A stretch of 11,363 nucleotides of DNA. It comes from CAYPQL01 sp964412905 (GTDB taxonomy: Bacteria; Patescibacteriota; Minisyncoccia; JAHIHE01; JAGLIN01). A model generated the notes under the pieces. That model saw only the letters and a list, made by a program, of their open reading frames with translations, ran no database searches and was not told where the DNA came from. The position numbers were made by a program, and so were the translations under genes. Each line of letters opens with the position of its first letter. Within the stretch, counting starts at the first letter, position 1. Positions 1 through 6,188 of this stretch are shown here, piece by piece. The stretch covers positions 1-11,363 of the forward strand of contig CAYPQL010000040.1 in assembly GCA_964412905.1 (NCBI GenBank), written 5' to 3'.

Positions 1-458
1 TCCGAAGTTCTGATTTTTCTGATCCGCTCTTCCCATTCTTCAAAATATGTCTTTGCCACTCTGCCTTCAGCTAATCGTTCGTCGTCCATAGCAAAACCCT
101 TTATAATGTAATCCTGCAATTTCTGTGTTGCCCATATTCTGAATTGTGTGCCTCGCAAGGATTTTACGCGATAGCCAACTGATATAATTATGTCCAGATT
201 ATAGAAATTAGTATCATACATTTTACCGTCAGAAGCAGTTATCCGGAATTTCCGGATAACTGAATTTTCCGCTAATTCTTCCTCAAAAAACACATTTTTT
301 ATATGTTCATTGACAGTTCTAACATCTTTATCAAAAAGCTCTGCCATCTGCTTTTGCGAAAGCCAAACCGTTTCATCTTTCATCCGCACCTCAATTTTCG
401 TCTCCCCGTCCGCGGTGTTGTAGATGATGATTTGATTATTTTTCGGTTGGGTATCCAT
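1..458 (-). CDS. RhuM-family protein, N-terminal part (runs off the left edge)
   Basis: The minus strand is open from an ATG at 456-458 to the window edge, giving 152 codons with no stop. The protein begins MDTQPKNNQIIIYNTADGET. It continues through a segment with WLSQKQMAELF, SVIRKFRITASDGKMYDTN, YNLDIIISVGYRVKS and FRIWATQKLQDYIIKGFAMD. These blocks are characteristic of the RhuM family (first named from a Salmonella pathogenicity island), which usually has roughly 330 residues, so a bit under half is visible. The WLSQKQMAELF stretch resembles a helix-turn-helix. The biochemical role of the family is not established; members often sit beside restriction-modification genes, as here. There is no Shine-Dalgarno sequence before the ATG. 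The family call is firm and the function unknown. Confidence 0.85.
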   Translation of the reverse strand, partial: MDTQPKNNQIIIYNTADGETKIEVRMKDETVWLSQKQMAELFDKDVRTVNEHIKNVFFEEELAENSVIRKFRITASDGKMYDTNFYNLDIIISVGYRVKSLRGTQFRIWATQKLQDYIIKGFAMDDERLAEGRVAKTYFEEWEERIRKIRTS

Positions 459-565
459 GTTTTGAATTTATTTTTGATGGTTTTTCGTCGCTGGTTCCAT
501 AGTCCCGCAGAGCCGTGGAACCTTAATGCAAGATGATGTTTAATAAAAGAATTTTGCATTATCCC

Positions 566-704
566 TTTTGTCATTCCGAACCCGATATGGTGAGGAATCC
601 CTTCAATATTATTATTCGCGATAAACATTATTTATTTCTCTTACACTATTGAAGCGATTCCTCAATCGTCCCGAGAATTCGGGACTCATTTCGGAATGAC
701 AAAA
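566..704. repeat. Palindromic dispersed element, copy 1
   Basis: The ends are inverted copies: TTTTGTCATTCCGA (566-579) against TCGGAATGACAAAA (691-704). Inside them GAGGAATCCCTTCAATA (from 592) pairs imperfectly with the CTATTGAAGCGATTCCTC segment ending near 662. An additional perfect 7-bp stem GTCCCGA/TCGGGAC with a 4-nt loop lies at 668-685. The element fills most of the 250-bp gap between the RhuM-family gene and the GIY-YIG gene. Related copies occur at 1071-1125 and 1124-1246. It could act as a weak transcription terminator for the GIY-YIG gene. No transposase is present, so it resembles a REP- or MITE-like element. Confidence 0.8.
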
Positions 705-707
705 TAG

Positions 708-1004
708 TTAAAACAACTCCTGATACAAATCATTCCAATGGGGATTTATGGTTTTTATCAAATCCTGCTTTTTCTCCCTCCGCCATTTTTTTATTTCTTT
801 TTCTCTTTCTATCGCGTTGTAAACATATTTATGATGTTCATAGTAAACTAATTTATTACAGGAATATTTTTTGCTAAATCCTTCAATTTTTCCTTCTTTG
901 TGTTCGGCAATTCGGCGGATTAAATCATTTGTCATTCCAACATACAAAGTGCCTGAAGAGCTTGCCGTCATATAAACATAAAAATTATATTCTCGTTTTG
1001 ACAT
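708..1004 (-). CDS. Small GIY-YIG nuclease-domain protein
   Basis: This 98-residue protein is a stand-alone GIY-YIG domain of the short YhbQ/UPF0213 type. The first motif reads YVYMTASSSGTLYVGMT (residues 9-25), a family variant in which YVY and YVG replace GIY and YIG. It is followed by the basic helix NDLIRRIAEHK (26-36), where Arg31 or its neighbour is the expected catalytic arginine. The block AIEREKEIKKWRREKK (64-79) carries the metal-binding glutamate, probably Glu70. The domain normally cleaves DNA, but no cellular role is settled for the stand-alone versions. The gene ends a few bases from palindromic copy 1 and is preceded by copies 2 and 3. The ATG at 1002-1004 has no Shine-Dalgarno sequence. 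The family call is secure and the role open. Confidence 0.9.
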   Translation of the reverse strand: MSKREYNFYVYMTASSSGTLYVGMTNDLIRRIAEHKEGKIEGFSKKYSCNKLVYYEHHKYVYNAIEREKEIKKWRREKKQDLIKTINPHWNDLYQELF

Positions 1005-1070
1005 AATGTTTTTATGATTGTTTGTAATCTTTTTTATTATTATGATTCTTTTTTATCATTCCGTTTTCAC

Positions 1071-1125
1071 TTTTGTCATTCCGAGCTATAGGCGAGGAAT
1101 CTCTTTAATATTATTATTCGCATTT
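1071..1125. repeat. Half copy of the palindromic element, copy 2
   Basis: It begins TTTTGTCATTCCGAGC and contains GCGAGGAATCTCTTTAATA followed by TTATTATTCGCA. It matches the left arm of copy 1 over about 50 bp (copy 1 has CTTCAATATTATTATTCGC). The right arm is missing, and copy 3 begins directly at its end. A still shorter trace, ATCATTCCGTTTTC, lies just before it at 1056-1069. Confidence 0.7.
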
Positions 1126-1246
1126 TTGTCATTCCGAATCCCGATAGGGTGAGGAATCCCTTCAATGTTGATATTTCACCATATGTCCCATTTTCAACAT
1201 TGAAGCGATTCCTCAATCGCTATCGCTCATTTCGGAATGACAAAAA
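1124..1246. repeat. Palindromic dispersed element, copy 3
   Basis: A long imperfect inverted repeat. The left arm of about 50 bp starts TTTTTGTCATTCCGAATCCC and ends CTTCAATGTTGA. The right arm starts TCAACATTGAAGCGATTCC and ends TTCGGAATGACAAAAA. The unpaired loop of about 25 bp lies around 1173-1193. The right arm contains CGCTATCGCTC, which also occurs in the repeat inside the methyltransferase gene at 3455-3507. It lies 42 bp past the stop of the HEPN gene and may fold as a terminator-like structure in its transcript. Confidence 0.8.
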
Positions 1247-1287
1247 GGATAGTTTTTGATTCTTTGATGATTATAGTTTCTGATAAA

Positions 1288-2001
1288 TTATTCTTTAAAA
1301 ATTTTATTGAATTCTAAAAAACAATCAACATTTGAAGCCAATAATGTATCCATTCCTTCTTTATTTATTAATATACCATACTTCAAAGTCATTTTTTCTA
1401 ACAAATCTATTGCTTTATACAAATCTTCAACTGGAACATTAACTTTTGGCTTTCCAGCCGCATAATGTGCACCTCTTTTATGTCTATATTTGGTTAAACT
1501 TGAAATTGATTGTCTGTGTTTTCCAAATCTTTTTCCATTTATTGTTTTTTTAATTTCTCTAATATCTTCATCTATTTTTTGACTGCTGATTACTCCGTTA
1601 TTTTTAATTGAAAATTCTTTGAAATATTCTTCCGCTTCTTTTGCTCTAGAAATTTTTTTATTTGTTTTAGCAATAGGAACTGGTTTCCATTGTCTTTTAT
1701 ACCATTTTAATGTAAATAAATTTTTATTTTCTTTAATAGCTTCAAGCAACATAATCAGGCTTTCAACATCATTCCTTGCATCAACTTGTTTATAAACATT
1801 AATTAATGCTAAAAGTTTATAATTATCAGAAATAAATCTTAAAAAATCTTGATTTTTATCAACACTTTTACTTTTTTCAATATACTCTGTATATTGTTTG
1901 AAATAATATTGACCTTCAACAAGTTGGCTTATTTCATTCCTTATAATTTCAAATCTATTTTTTAATTTTTTAATTATCATTTTCTGTTTATTTTGTTCCA
2001 T
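1288..2001 (-). CDS. HEPN-domain protein, AbiU2-like (putative RNase toxin)
   Basis: The likely start is the ATG at 1999-2001 (MEQNKQKM, 237 residues), preceded by AGGAG with a 4-nt gap; an in-frame ATG at 2011-2013 would add four residues. Counted from the upstream ATG, the segment KYRHKRGAH (175-183) carries the HEPN R-x(4-6)-H signature as Arg177-x5-His183. The earlier block YKQVDARNDVESLIMLL (74-90) resembles the second conserved helix of the AbiU2/HEPN group. HEPN proteins are typically metal-independent RNases acting as toxins or abortive-infection effectors. The gene overlaps the end of the methyltransferase by 14 nt and its ribosome-binding site lies inside that gene, so translation is probably coupled. 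It sits where a type III Res subunit might be expected. The HEPN call rests on motif and helical character, not on close similarity. Confidence 0.65.
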   Translation of the reverse strand: MEQNKQKMIIKKLKNRFEIIRNEISQLVEGQYYFKQYTEYIEKSKSVDKNQDFLRFISDNYKLLALINVYKQVDARNDVESLIMLLEAIKENKNLFTLKWYKRQWKPVPIAKTNKKISRAKEAEEYFKEFSIKNNGVISSQKIDEDIREIKKTINGKRFGKHRQSISSLTKYRHKRGAHYAAGKPKVNVPVEDLYKAIDLLEKMTLKYGILINKEGMDTLLASNVDCFLEFNKIFKE

Positions 2002-3922
2002 AAAACTCCTCATTTAATTTCTTATCCCCTTCCCCAACCCCAAACTCCTTATCCTCAATCTCACTCAAACCAACATAAAGCTGATTCTTGTTTAGAAAAT
2101 CAAAAAGAATTCTTTGCTGTTTGGCAAGCGGAAATTTTTTAAATTCATCGATCGTCTCGTCAAACTTTTTAATATCAACATTGTAATTCAAAAAACTTTT
2201 TGACTTCATATCCTTCCAGATATTTAAAAGTTTCTGTACTGTGTCCGCTTTTTTTATTTTCTCCACAAACTGCTCGTTGTATTCCATCAGCTCGCAATAA
2301 ATAAAATCTCCGCCGCCCTTCCAATTCACCGCCTTGGAAATTCCGCCATTGTCAAAATCAATCTCGTCCAATAGTTTATCGAACCTTTTTATTTTTTTGC
2401 CAATCACTTTTTTAAGCCGTTCAACGGTCACTTTTTCTACATAGTCCATTTGTTCGCACAAAATAAACTGCCTTTTCATCTTCATCGCCACCGCTCCCGT
2501 CGTTCCGCTTCTGGCAAAAAAATCTAAAATAATATCGTTTTCTTTGGTTGACATTTCTATTATTCTTTTCAAAGTTTCTTCTGGCTTAGGATTATCAAAC
2601 ACTTTCCCGTTAAATAGTTCTTTTAGATGTAAAGTGCCTCTTTCCGAATTAACTTCTTTATCCCACCACACTGACCTAGCCATTCTTGTTTTTTCTCTGT
2701 ATTTTTCAACAATCTGATAACGGCCATTTTCTTTCATTGCTTTGCCACAAATATTTATATTTAGATTATGTTTTGACTTTTCTTTTCCCCACCCCCAAAC
2801 AGTTTGAACACACTGAGATTTAGCTGGTTTTACTTCTATCCATCCCTTTTTATTATCAAGTGATATTTCATAAAATCCATTTTCATCTTTATTTTTTGGA
2901 TTTAAATAAAAAGAATAAAATAAATTTGGGCGATTTTTATCGTTAAACTTTACGTTTCTATTCCTCAATTCTCTAATTTCAAAACCGCTTTTTTTATCCT
3001 TATATGGAAATTCTTTATTTTCATCTAACAAATCAAATAAAGCATAGTTTATTGTCTTGGAATATACATTTATAAATTCATGCATATTGGCAACTCCACC
3101 ATAATCTCTTCCTCTCGGATTATTAACAACAGTTATAACCTCAATAAAATTATCCCTATCAAAAATCTCATCCATTAAAACTTTTAAATAAGCCTGTTCA
3201 TCGTCATTGCATTGCACAAAAATCACCCCATCCTCCCTCAACAACTCCCTCGCCGCTTCCAGCCGATTTTTCATAAACGACAGCCAAGTGGAATGATTAA
3301 AATTATCGTTATAACCGAAAGAATCATTGCCGGTATTATAAGGCGGATCAATATAGATAAGTTTTATTTTATTTTGAAATTGCCGTTTTAAAGAGTGCAG
3401 AGCTAAAAGGTTATTGCCTTTGATGATTAGATTTTCTTGAAGAACACTATTCTTATCCCGTTTTAAAGCGGGATTGCCGCGGTCGCTATCGCTCCCTCGC
3501 AATGACACAGCGCCGTCTTGCGCGTATCTTTTCCAATTCGTCAAAACTTTTGGCATCAGCAATTTATCAATCTCGTCTTGCGCTAAAATTTCATTAAAAA
3601 ATATCTCTTTTCGTTTTTCATCTTCTTTCGTCATCCCGCCTTCCAAAACACAATCCTTAAACGGCCAAACCAGCGCCACTTCTTTGCGTTCATTTAAAAA
3701 CTTGCCGTCAATGTTAAGCCCGATTTTATTGCGATATTTGGTATAAGAATCAGCCAGAAAGTTTTTGTCCTGAATGTAAGATACAAAATCATTAATATTA
3801 AAAACCAAAGAGTCCTTGATTTTAATAAAAAACTTTTTCTTAAGTTCATTTTGAGAAAGCAACAATTCAATCAAATTTTTATCCGCCTTATAAGCGCAAT
3901 CAATCACATTGCTTTTCAACAA
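1988..3922 (-). CDS. Type III-like adenine DNA methyltransferase (Mod), beta class; N-terminus interrupted
   Basis: A 644-residue reading frame resembling Mod subunits of type III restriction-modification systems, expected to methylate N6 of adenine using SAM. Catalytic motif IV is DPPYNTG (192-198), preceded by NLIIKGNNLLALHSL (164-178) and followed by NHSTWLSFMKNRLEAARELL. The SAM-binding motif comes afterwards as DFFARSGTTG (467-476), the beta-class order; the usual first Gly is Arg471. Residues about 139-156 are encoded by a dispersed palindromic repeat. The frame begins TTG (3920-3922), TTG (3917-3919); the second has GGGAG at a better 5-nt distance. The same frame continues upstream through a TAA (3932-3934) into 21 further codons that look like the true Mod N-terminus, so the gene is probably damaged or re-initiates internally. 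No Res gene is in view; the downstream gene is HEPN-like. Confidence 0.88.
   Translation of the reverse strand: MLKSNVIDCAYKADKNLIELLLSQNELKKKFFIKIKDSLVFNINDFVSYIQDKNFLADSYTKYRNKIGLNIDGKFLNERKEVALVWPFKDCVLEGGMTKEDEKRKEIFFNEILAQDEIDKLLMPKVLTNWKRYAQDGAVSLRGSDSDRGNPALKRDKNSVLQENLIIKGNNLLALHSLKRQFQNKIKLIYIDPPYNTGNDSFGYNDNFNHSTWLSFMKNRLEAARELLREDGVIFVQCNDDEQAYLKVLMDEIFDRDNFIEVITVVNNPRGRDYGGVANMHEFINVYSKTINYALFDLLDENKEFPYKDKKSGFEIRELRNRNVKFNDKNRPNLFYSFYLNPKNKDENGFYEISLDNKKGWIEVKPAKSQCVQTVWGWGKEKSKHNLNINICGKAMKENGRYQIVEKYREKTRMARSVWWDKEVNSERGTLHLKELFNGKVFDNPKPEETLKRIIEMSTKENDIILDFFARSGTTGAVAMKMKRQFILCEQMDYVEKVTVERLKKVIGKKIKRFDKLLDEIDFDNGGISKAVNWKGGGDFIYCELMEYNEQFVEKIKKADTVQKLLNIWKDMKSKSFLNYNVDIKKFDETIDEFKKFPLAKQQRILFDFLNKNQLYVGLSEIEDKEFGVGEGDKKLNEEFYGTK
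3455..3507. repeat. Palindromic repeat embedded in the methyltransferase coding sequence
   Basis: On the minus strand it reads TGTCATTGCGAGGGAGCGAT, then AGCGACCGCGGCAATCCCGC, then TTTAAAACGGGAT. The terminal part folds as ATCCCG/CGGGAT. The sequence aligns with the right arm of copy 3 (GTCATTCCGAAATGAGCGAT, then AGCG). It encodes residues about 139-156 of the methyltransferase (VSLRGSDSDRGNPALKRD) without breaking the frame. Confidence 0.75.
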
Positions 3923-3931
3923 ATCTCCCTC

Positions 3932-3997
3932 TTAATCTACGAACCGAGAGTCTTTTCTTAGCAAACTTTCTAATTTTGAATAAAAATCTTGTGGCAT
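3932..3997 (-). pseudogene. Severed N-terminal 21 codons of the methyltransferase, ending in TAA
   Basis: An ATG at 3995-3997 opens MPQDFYSKLESLLRKDSRFV, then D, then TAA at 3932-3934. The same frame continues without shift as EGDLLKSNVIDCAYKADKNL, the start of the methyltransferase frame. From general knowledge of type III Mod proteins, they begin with a KLxxLLKxDxRFVDExGxLLKN-like segment, so this is the real N-terminus cut by a single stop codon, for example from a CAA or GAA. Whether it is a mutation, an assembly error or a genuine short leader cannot be told from the sequence. Confidence 0.75.
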
Positions 3998-4022
3998 ATT
4001 TTTAAATTTTAAATCGCTTATA

Positions 4023-4217
4023 TTATTTATTGATTTTAATTCTTGCTTCAGCTTCTTTCTGCATAAACAAATCCTTTAATAAACTCAGAAACCATTCCCT
4101 TTTCCTTGCTCTTATATTATCATTAAACCAATAATAATTCAAGGCAAAAAAAGAAAGAGGCTTTGCTGAATTATGGCTGGAATAAAGACGCGTTTTATCG
4201 GCAACAAATAAAGGCAA
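4023..4217 (-). CDS. Doubtful short open frame, possible gene remnant
   Basis: A 64-codon frame whose only full-length start is a TTG located inside the terminator hairpin. The C-terminal half (WFNDNIRARKREWFLSLLKD, then LFMQKEAEARIKINK) is charged and helical like a real protein end, but I recognise no family. There is no ribosome-binding site at the TTG. A promoter-like sequence lies inside the frame at 4114-4142. It may be the decayed end of a lost gene or part of the leader of the methyltransferase transcript. Confidence 0.2.
   Translation of the reverse strand: MPLFVADKTRLYSSHNSAKPLSFFALNYYWFNDNIRARKREWFLSLLKDLFMQKEAEARIKINK
4114..4142 (-). promoter_or_regulatory. Candidate promoter for the methyltransferase-HEPN pair
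   Basis: On the minus strand TTGAAT (4137-4142) is separated by 17 bp from TAATAT (4114-4119). Each hexamer matches the sigma-70 consensus at four of six positions. It lies about 115 bp upstream of the ATG at 3997 and downstream of a strong terminator, so it is placed to drive the left defence block. In A+T-rich DNA such matches arise by chance, hence the low confidence. Confidence 0.3.
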
Positions 4218-4249
4218 GCGCGAAATGCGCGCTTGCCTTTATTTTTTTT
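4206..4249. terminator. Strong intrinsic terminator hairpin (bidirectional shape)
   Basis: A perfect 17-bp stem AAATAAAGGCAAGCGCG (4206-4222) pairs with CGCGCTTGCCTTTATTT (4228-4244) around a 5-nt loop. An eight-T run follows on the plus strand (4242-4249). On the minus strand the 3' arm ends in CCTTTATTTGTT, a weaker U-tract. It lies 33 bp past the stop of the MscS-like gene and insulates it from the left defence block. Confidence 0.9.
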
Positions 4250-4281
4250 ATCACACAAATATTTGGATAATAACTCACTGT

Positions 4282-4965
4282 CTATTTTTTCATCTTGTTT
4301 TTGAACTCTTCTATCAGCTCCTTCGCGTGGTACTGTCCGCCAAGGCCGAACGCCAATCCTCCAGCTATGGCAAGCATTAGAGAAAAACCGCCAGCGAAAA
4401 TTTTCAAAATTTCGGTTTTGATTTCAATCTGTTCAAGAACCACCATGAATGTGATGATGATGATTACCCACTTGAAAGCGACCGCCGCCAAGTGATATAT
4501 TCTGACTCCCGTAGCTTTTGCTCCTCCTTCAACAGCTTCATAGACTAATTGAGAAACAATGAGCCCGATAGTCAAGATCACCAGCGCGCCAAACAAGTTT
4601 GGCAGATAGCCAAGGATAACTCCCAAGAAACTTGACGCTTGAGGCAGAGCTAAAATATCAACTGCCGTCATTAAAGCGAAAAGCAGAATGAACCATTTTA
4701 CAATCCAAGCGGATAAATCAGAAACAGAAAATTTAATTCCGCCTTTGCCGAAAAAGCTTTTCACGCCAAGTTTTTCCAAAGATTTGTCAACTCCGATTTT
4801 TTGGAGAACTCTTTTCGTGACTTTGCTTAATTCAACCGCGAAAATCAAACCAACGACAAAAACAAACGCCGCGGAAACCATTCTCTCTGAAATCAAAGAT
4901 TGATAAAAACTAACCATGAGGCCTAGCATCATGTAATAGTATTCCGTAAATAAATGATATTGCAT
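4282..4965 (-). CDS. TM-helix repeat membrane protein, MscS-like
   Basis: A 227-residue integral membrane protein. Hydrophobic segments lie at about 29-47, 84-106, 115-140, 156-178 and 187-209, with a further weakly hydrophobic N-terminal stretch. The final segment ends AGGLAFGLGGQYHAKELIEE (201-220), matching the conserved TM-helix repeat seen in predicted small-conductance mechanosensitive channel-related proteins; the soluble MscS beta and C-terminal domains are absent. It is probably a pore-forming or channel-associated cytoplasmic-membrane protein responding to membrane tension, but the family's function is not proven. The ATG (4963-4965) has the best ribosome-binding site in the window, GGGAGGTGA, six bases upstream. 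The promoter at 5028-5056 is shared in sequence with the gene at 7384-7722. The gene stands alone and ends at a strong terminator. Confidence 0.85.
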   Translation of the reverse strand: MQYHLFTEYYYMMLGLMVSFYQSLISERMVSAAFVFVVGLIFAVELSKVTKRVLQKIGVDKSLEKLGVKSFFGKGGIKFSVSDLSAWIVKWFILLFALMTAVDILALPQASSFLGVILGYLPNLFGALVILTIGLIVSQLVYEAVEGGAKATGVRIYHLAAVAFKWVIIIITFMVVLEQIEIKTEILKIFAGGFSLMLAIAGGLAFGLGGQYHAKELIEEFKNKMKK

Positions 4966-5020
4966 TTTATTTCACCTCCCTTCAAATTTTATATTAATTT
5001 TTTATTTTAATTTCTCTGTA

Positions 5021-5058
5021 TGTTTATATTTTACACCGTTTAGAAAGTTTAGGCAAAT
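5021..5058. repeat. 38-bp direct repeat, left copy
   Basis: It differs at two positions (5037 and 5041) from the copy at 7789-7826. Weaker similarity continues to its left (AATTTTTTATTTT in both). It lies about 90 bp from the end of the recombinase remnant, so besides being a promoter it could mark an old integration boundary. Confidence 0.8.
5028..5056 (-). promoter_or_regulatory. Promoter of the MscS-like gene, copy A of a shared 38-bp sequence
   Basis: On the minus strand TTGCCT (5051-5056), a 17-bp spacer and TAAAAT (5028-5033). The enclosing 38 bp (5021-5058) recur at 7789-7826 with only two mismatches, including an almost unchanged spacer AAACTTTCTAAACGGTG. The predicted transcript start near 5021 gives a leader of about 55 nt. 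Conservation of the spacer suggests either a bound regulator or recent duplication. Confidence 0.65.
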
Positions 5059-5150
5059 GTTATACTATGTTTTGCGAAGTCTGCTAATATAAAACCAACA
5101 ATTATTTTATAAACTAATTTTTTGCAATTTTTATTTTCTTTTTCATTCGC

Positions 5151-5293
5151 TTAATTTTTTTCTGCCATTTCTTGCATCTCATTGATGGAAATCGTGCCGT
5201 ACATGTCCATGGTGGTTTTGTAAGACTGGTGGCCGAGAAAATTTTGGATCCATTCGGCCGAGAAGCCTTTGAATTTTAGAAAGCGGGCATAAA
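5151..5293 (-). pseudogene. Tyrosine recombinase (integrase) C-terminal remnant
   Basis: The minus strand encodes FYARFLKFKGFSAEWIQNFL, then GHQSYKTTMDMYGTISINEM, then QEMAEKN and a TAA at 5151-5153. LGHQSYKTTMDMYG matches the conserved C-terminal box of phage-type integrases (LGHxSxxTTxxxYxH), with the Tyr of DMYG as the nucleophile. Everything upstream of this box, including the catalytic Arg and the HxxR motif, is missing. The frame closes at a TGA near 5318, inside the end of the protease gene, and there is no start codon or ribosome-binding site. It is a relic of a mobile element whose 5' part was replaced by the protease gene or lost. Confidence 0.8.
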
Positions 5294-5296
5294 ATT

Positions 5297-6118
5297 TTAA
5301 TTTGCACAAACTGAAATATCACTTTCCTGTTCCAGCAATCCGTATCCCGTTATATCGTCTTTGCCGGATTCCCCGATGTCTATGGCGGAATTTAAAAGCA
5401 GGTTTCTAACTTCTTTTGACTTAAGGTTTGGATTATCAATTAGTATTCTTGCGGCGTAAACGGAGACAATGGGCGCGGCAAGCGATGTTCCAGCATCAAT
5501 TAAACACTCTCCTCGAAGGCTTATGGTCGCGTATTTTCCTAAAGCTACCGCGTCTAATTCGGGACCGGTATTGGAGTTTTGCAGTCTGTTTTTGTCGCGA
5601 TCAACTCCTCCGATTGCCAGCACATCAGGATAAGCCGCCGGATATTCGATGTCGGTTCCACCGCCGCCAACAGCGGCTACAATAATCACATTTTTCTCTT
5701 CAGCGTATTTAATTGCATTTTCCAAATCAGAGTTAGGCGATGCAACTCCGGCAGAAATGTTAATAATTTTCGCCCCGTTATCCACTGCGGCGACAATGCC
5801 TCGCGCCAGTTCTTGCTTTGTCGCCACGCCGGACCTTGGTATGGCTTTTATAGGCATAATTTTAACGCGCGGCTCAAGAAAATTAATAACAGAAGCAATT
5901 TGCGTTCCGTGTCCGTTGTCGTCTTGCGGGGGATTGTTTGGATCAAGGATATTAAATCCTTTTGCCGCGGCAAACTTAAACTTCGCTTGTTTTAAATCAA
6001 GACCGGTGTCCACTATCGCGACTATTATTTTTTCCTGCGAGCGATTCGCAAGTTCCAAAGACGATATTCCTGCAATAAGCGCTATTAAAACTATCAAGCA
6101 ATATTTTTGCCTTAACAT
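5297..6118 (-). CDS. Exported subtilisin-family (S8) serine protease, short form
   Basis: A 273-residue protein with an N-terminal hydrophobic segment (about 7-20) acting as a signal peptide or anchor, followed at once by the catalytic domain. The triad is visible: Asp37 in VAIVDTGLD, His70 in DDNGHGTQIA, Ser212 in GTSLAAPIVS. The strand INISAGVASP (119-128) fits the substrate-binding region. Two oddities: there is no I9-type propeptide between signal and domain, and the oxyanion-hole Asn expected in an AAxGN motif is replaced in AAVGGGGTDIEYPAAYP (148-164). Activity may therefore be reduced or the substrate unusual. The ATG (6116-6118) has no Shine-Dalgarno sequence, and a terminator hairpin ends only about 23 bp upstream. 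It is likely to act outside the membrane, next to another secreted enzyme gene. Confidence 0.88.
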   Translation of the reverse strand: MLRQKYCLIVLIALIAGISSLELANRSQEKIIVAIVDTGLDLKQAKFKFAAAKGFNILDPNNPPQDDNGHGTQIASVINFLEPRVKIMPIKAIPRSGVATKQELARGIVAAVDNGAKIINISAGVASPNSDLENAIKYAEEKNVIIVAAVGGGGTDIEYPAAYPDVLAIGGVDRDKNRLQNSNTGPELDAVALGKYATISLRGECLIDAGTSLAAPIVSVYAARILIDNPNLKSKEVRNLLLNSAIDIGESGKDDITGYGLLEQESDISVCAN

Positions 6119-6141
6119 AGATTGTTTAACAAATAAGAAGC

Positions 6142-6167
6142 AAAAAGGGGAGATTTCTCCCCTTTTT
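6142..6167. terminator. Intrinsic terminator after the amidase-like gene
   Basis: AAAAAGGGGAGA (6142-6153) pairs with TCTCCCCTTTTT (6156-6167) across a very short loop, giving T5 at the end on either strand. On the minus strand it lies 21 bp beyond the TAG of the amidase-like gene. It also falls directly in front of the protease gene, which must use readthrough or a promoter hidden around the hairpin. Confidence 0.85.
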
Positions 6168-6188
6168 GAAACAAGAAATAAAAAAGCG

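Noticed and set aside
238..260. Perfect 10-bp inverted repeat GTTATCCGGA / TCCGGATAAC inside the RhuM-family gene, suggesting an operator or hairpin.
   Set aside because: It encodes the conserved VIRKFRI stretch of the family in the correct frame, so protein constraint and codon choice explain it well enough.
566..1246. A CRISPR array, because similar units recur several times.
   Set aside because: Units are imperfect palindromes of unequal length and spacing that surround a gene, without regular repeat-spacer periodicity or cas genes.
3940..3960. Possible tRNA T-loop because of a GGTTCG sequence on the minus strand.
   Set aside because: No cloverleaf partners surround it, and the sequence is the coding region for the severed methyltransferase N-terminus.
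3920..3997. Alternative genetic code (UGA or UAA reassigned) to explain the stop inside the methyltransferase.
   Set aside because: The stop is TAA, which ends several other genes here (for example the HEPN and EcoRI-type genes), and TGA ends the gene at 7384; the standard code fits.
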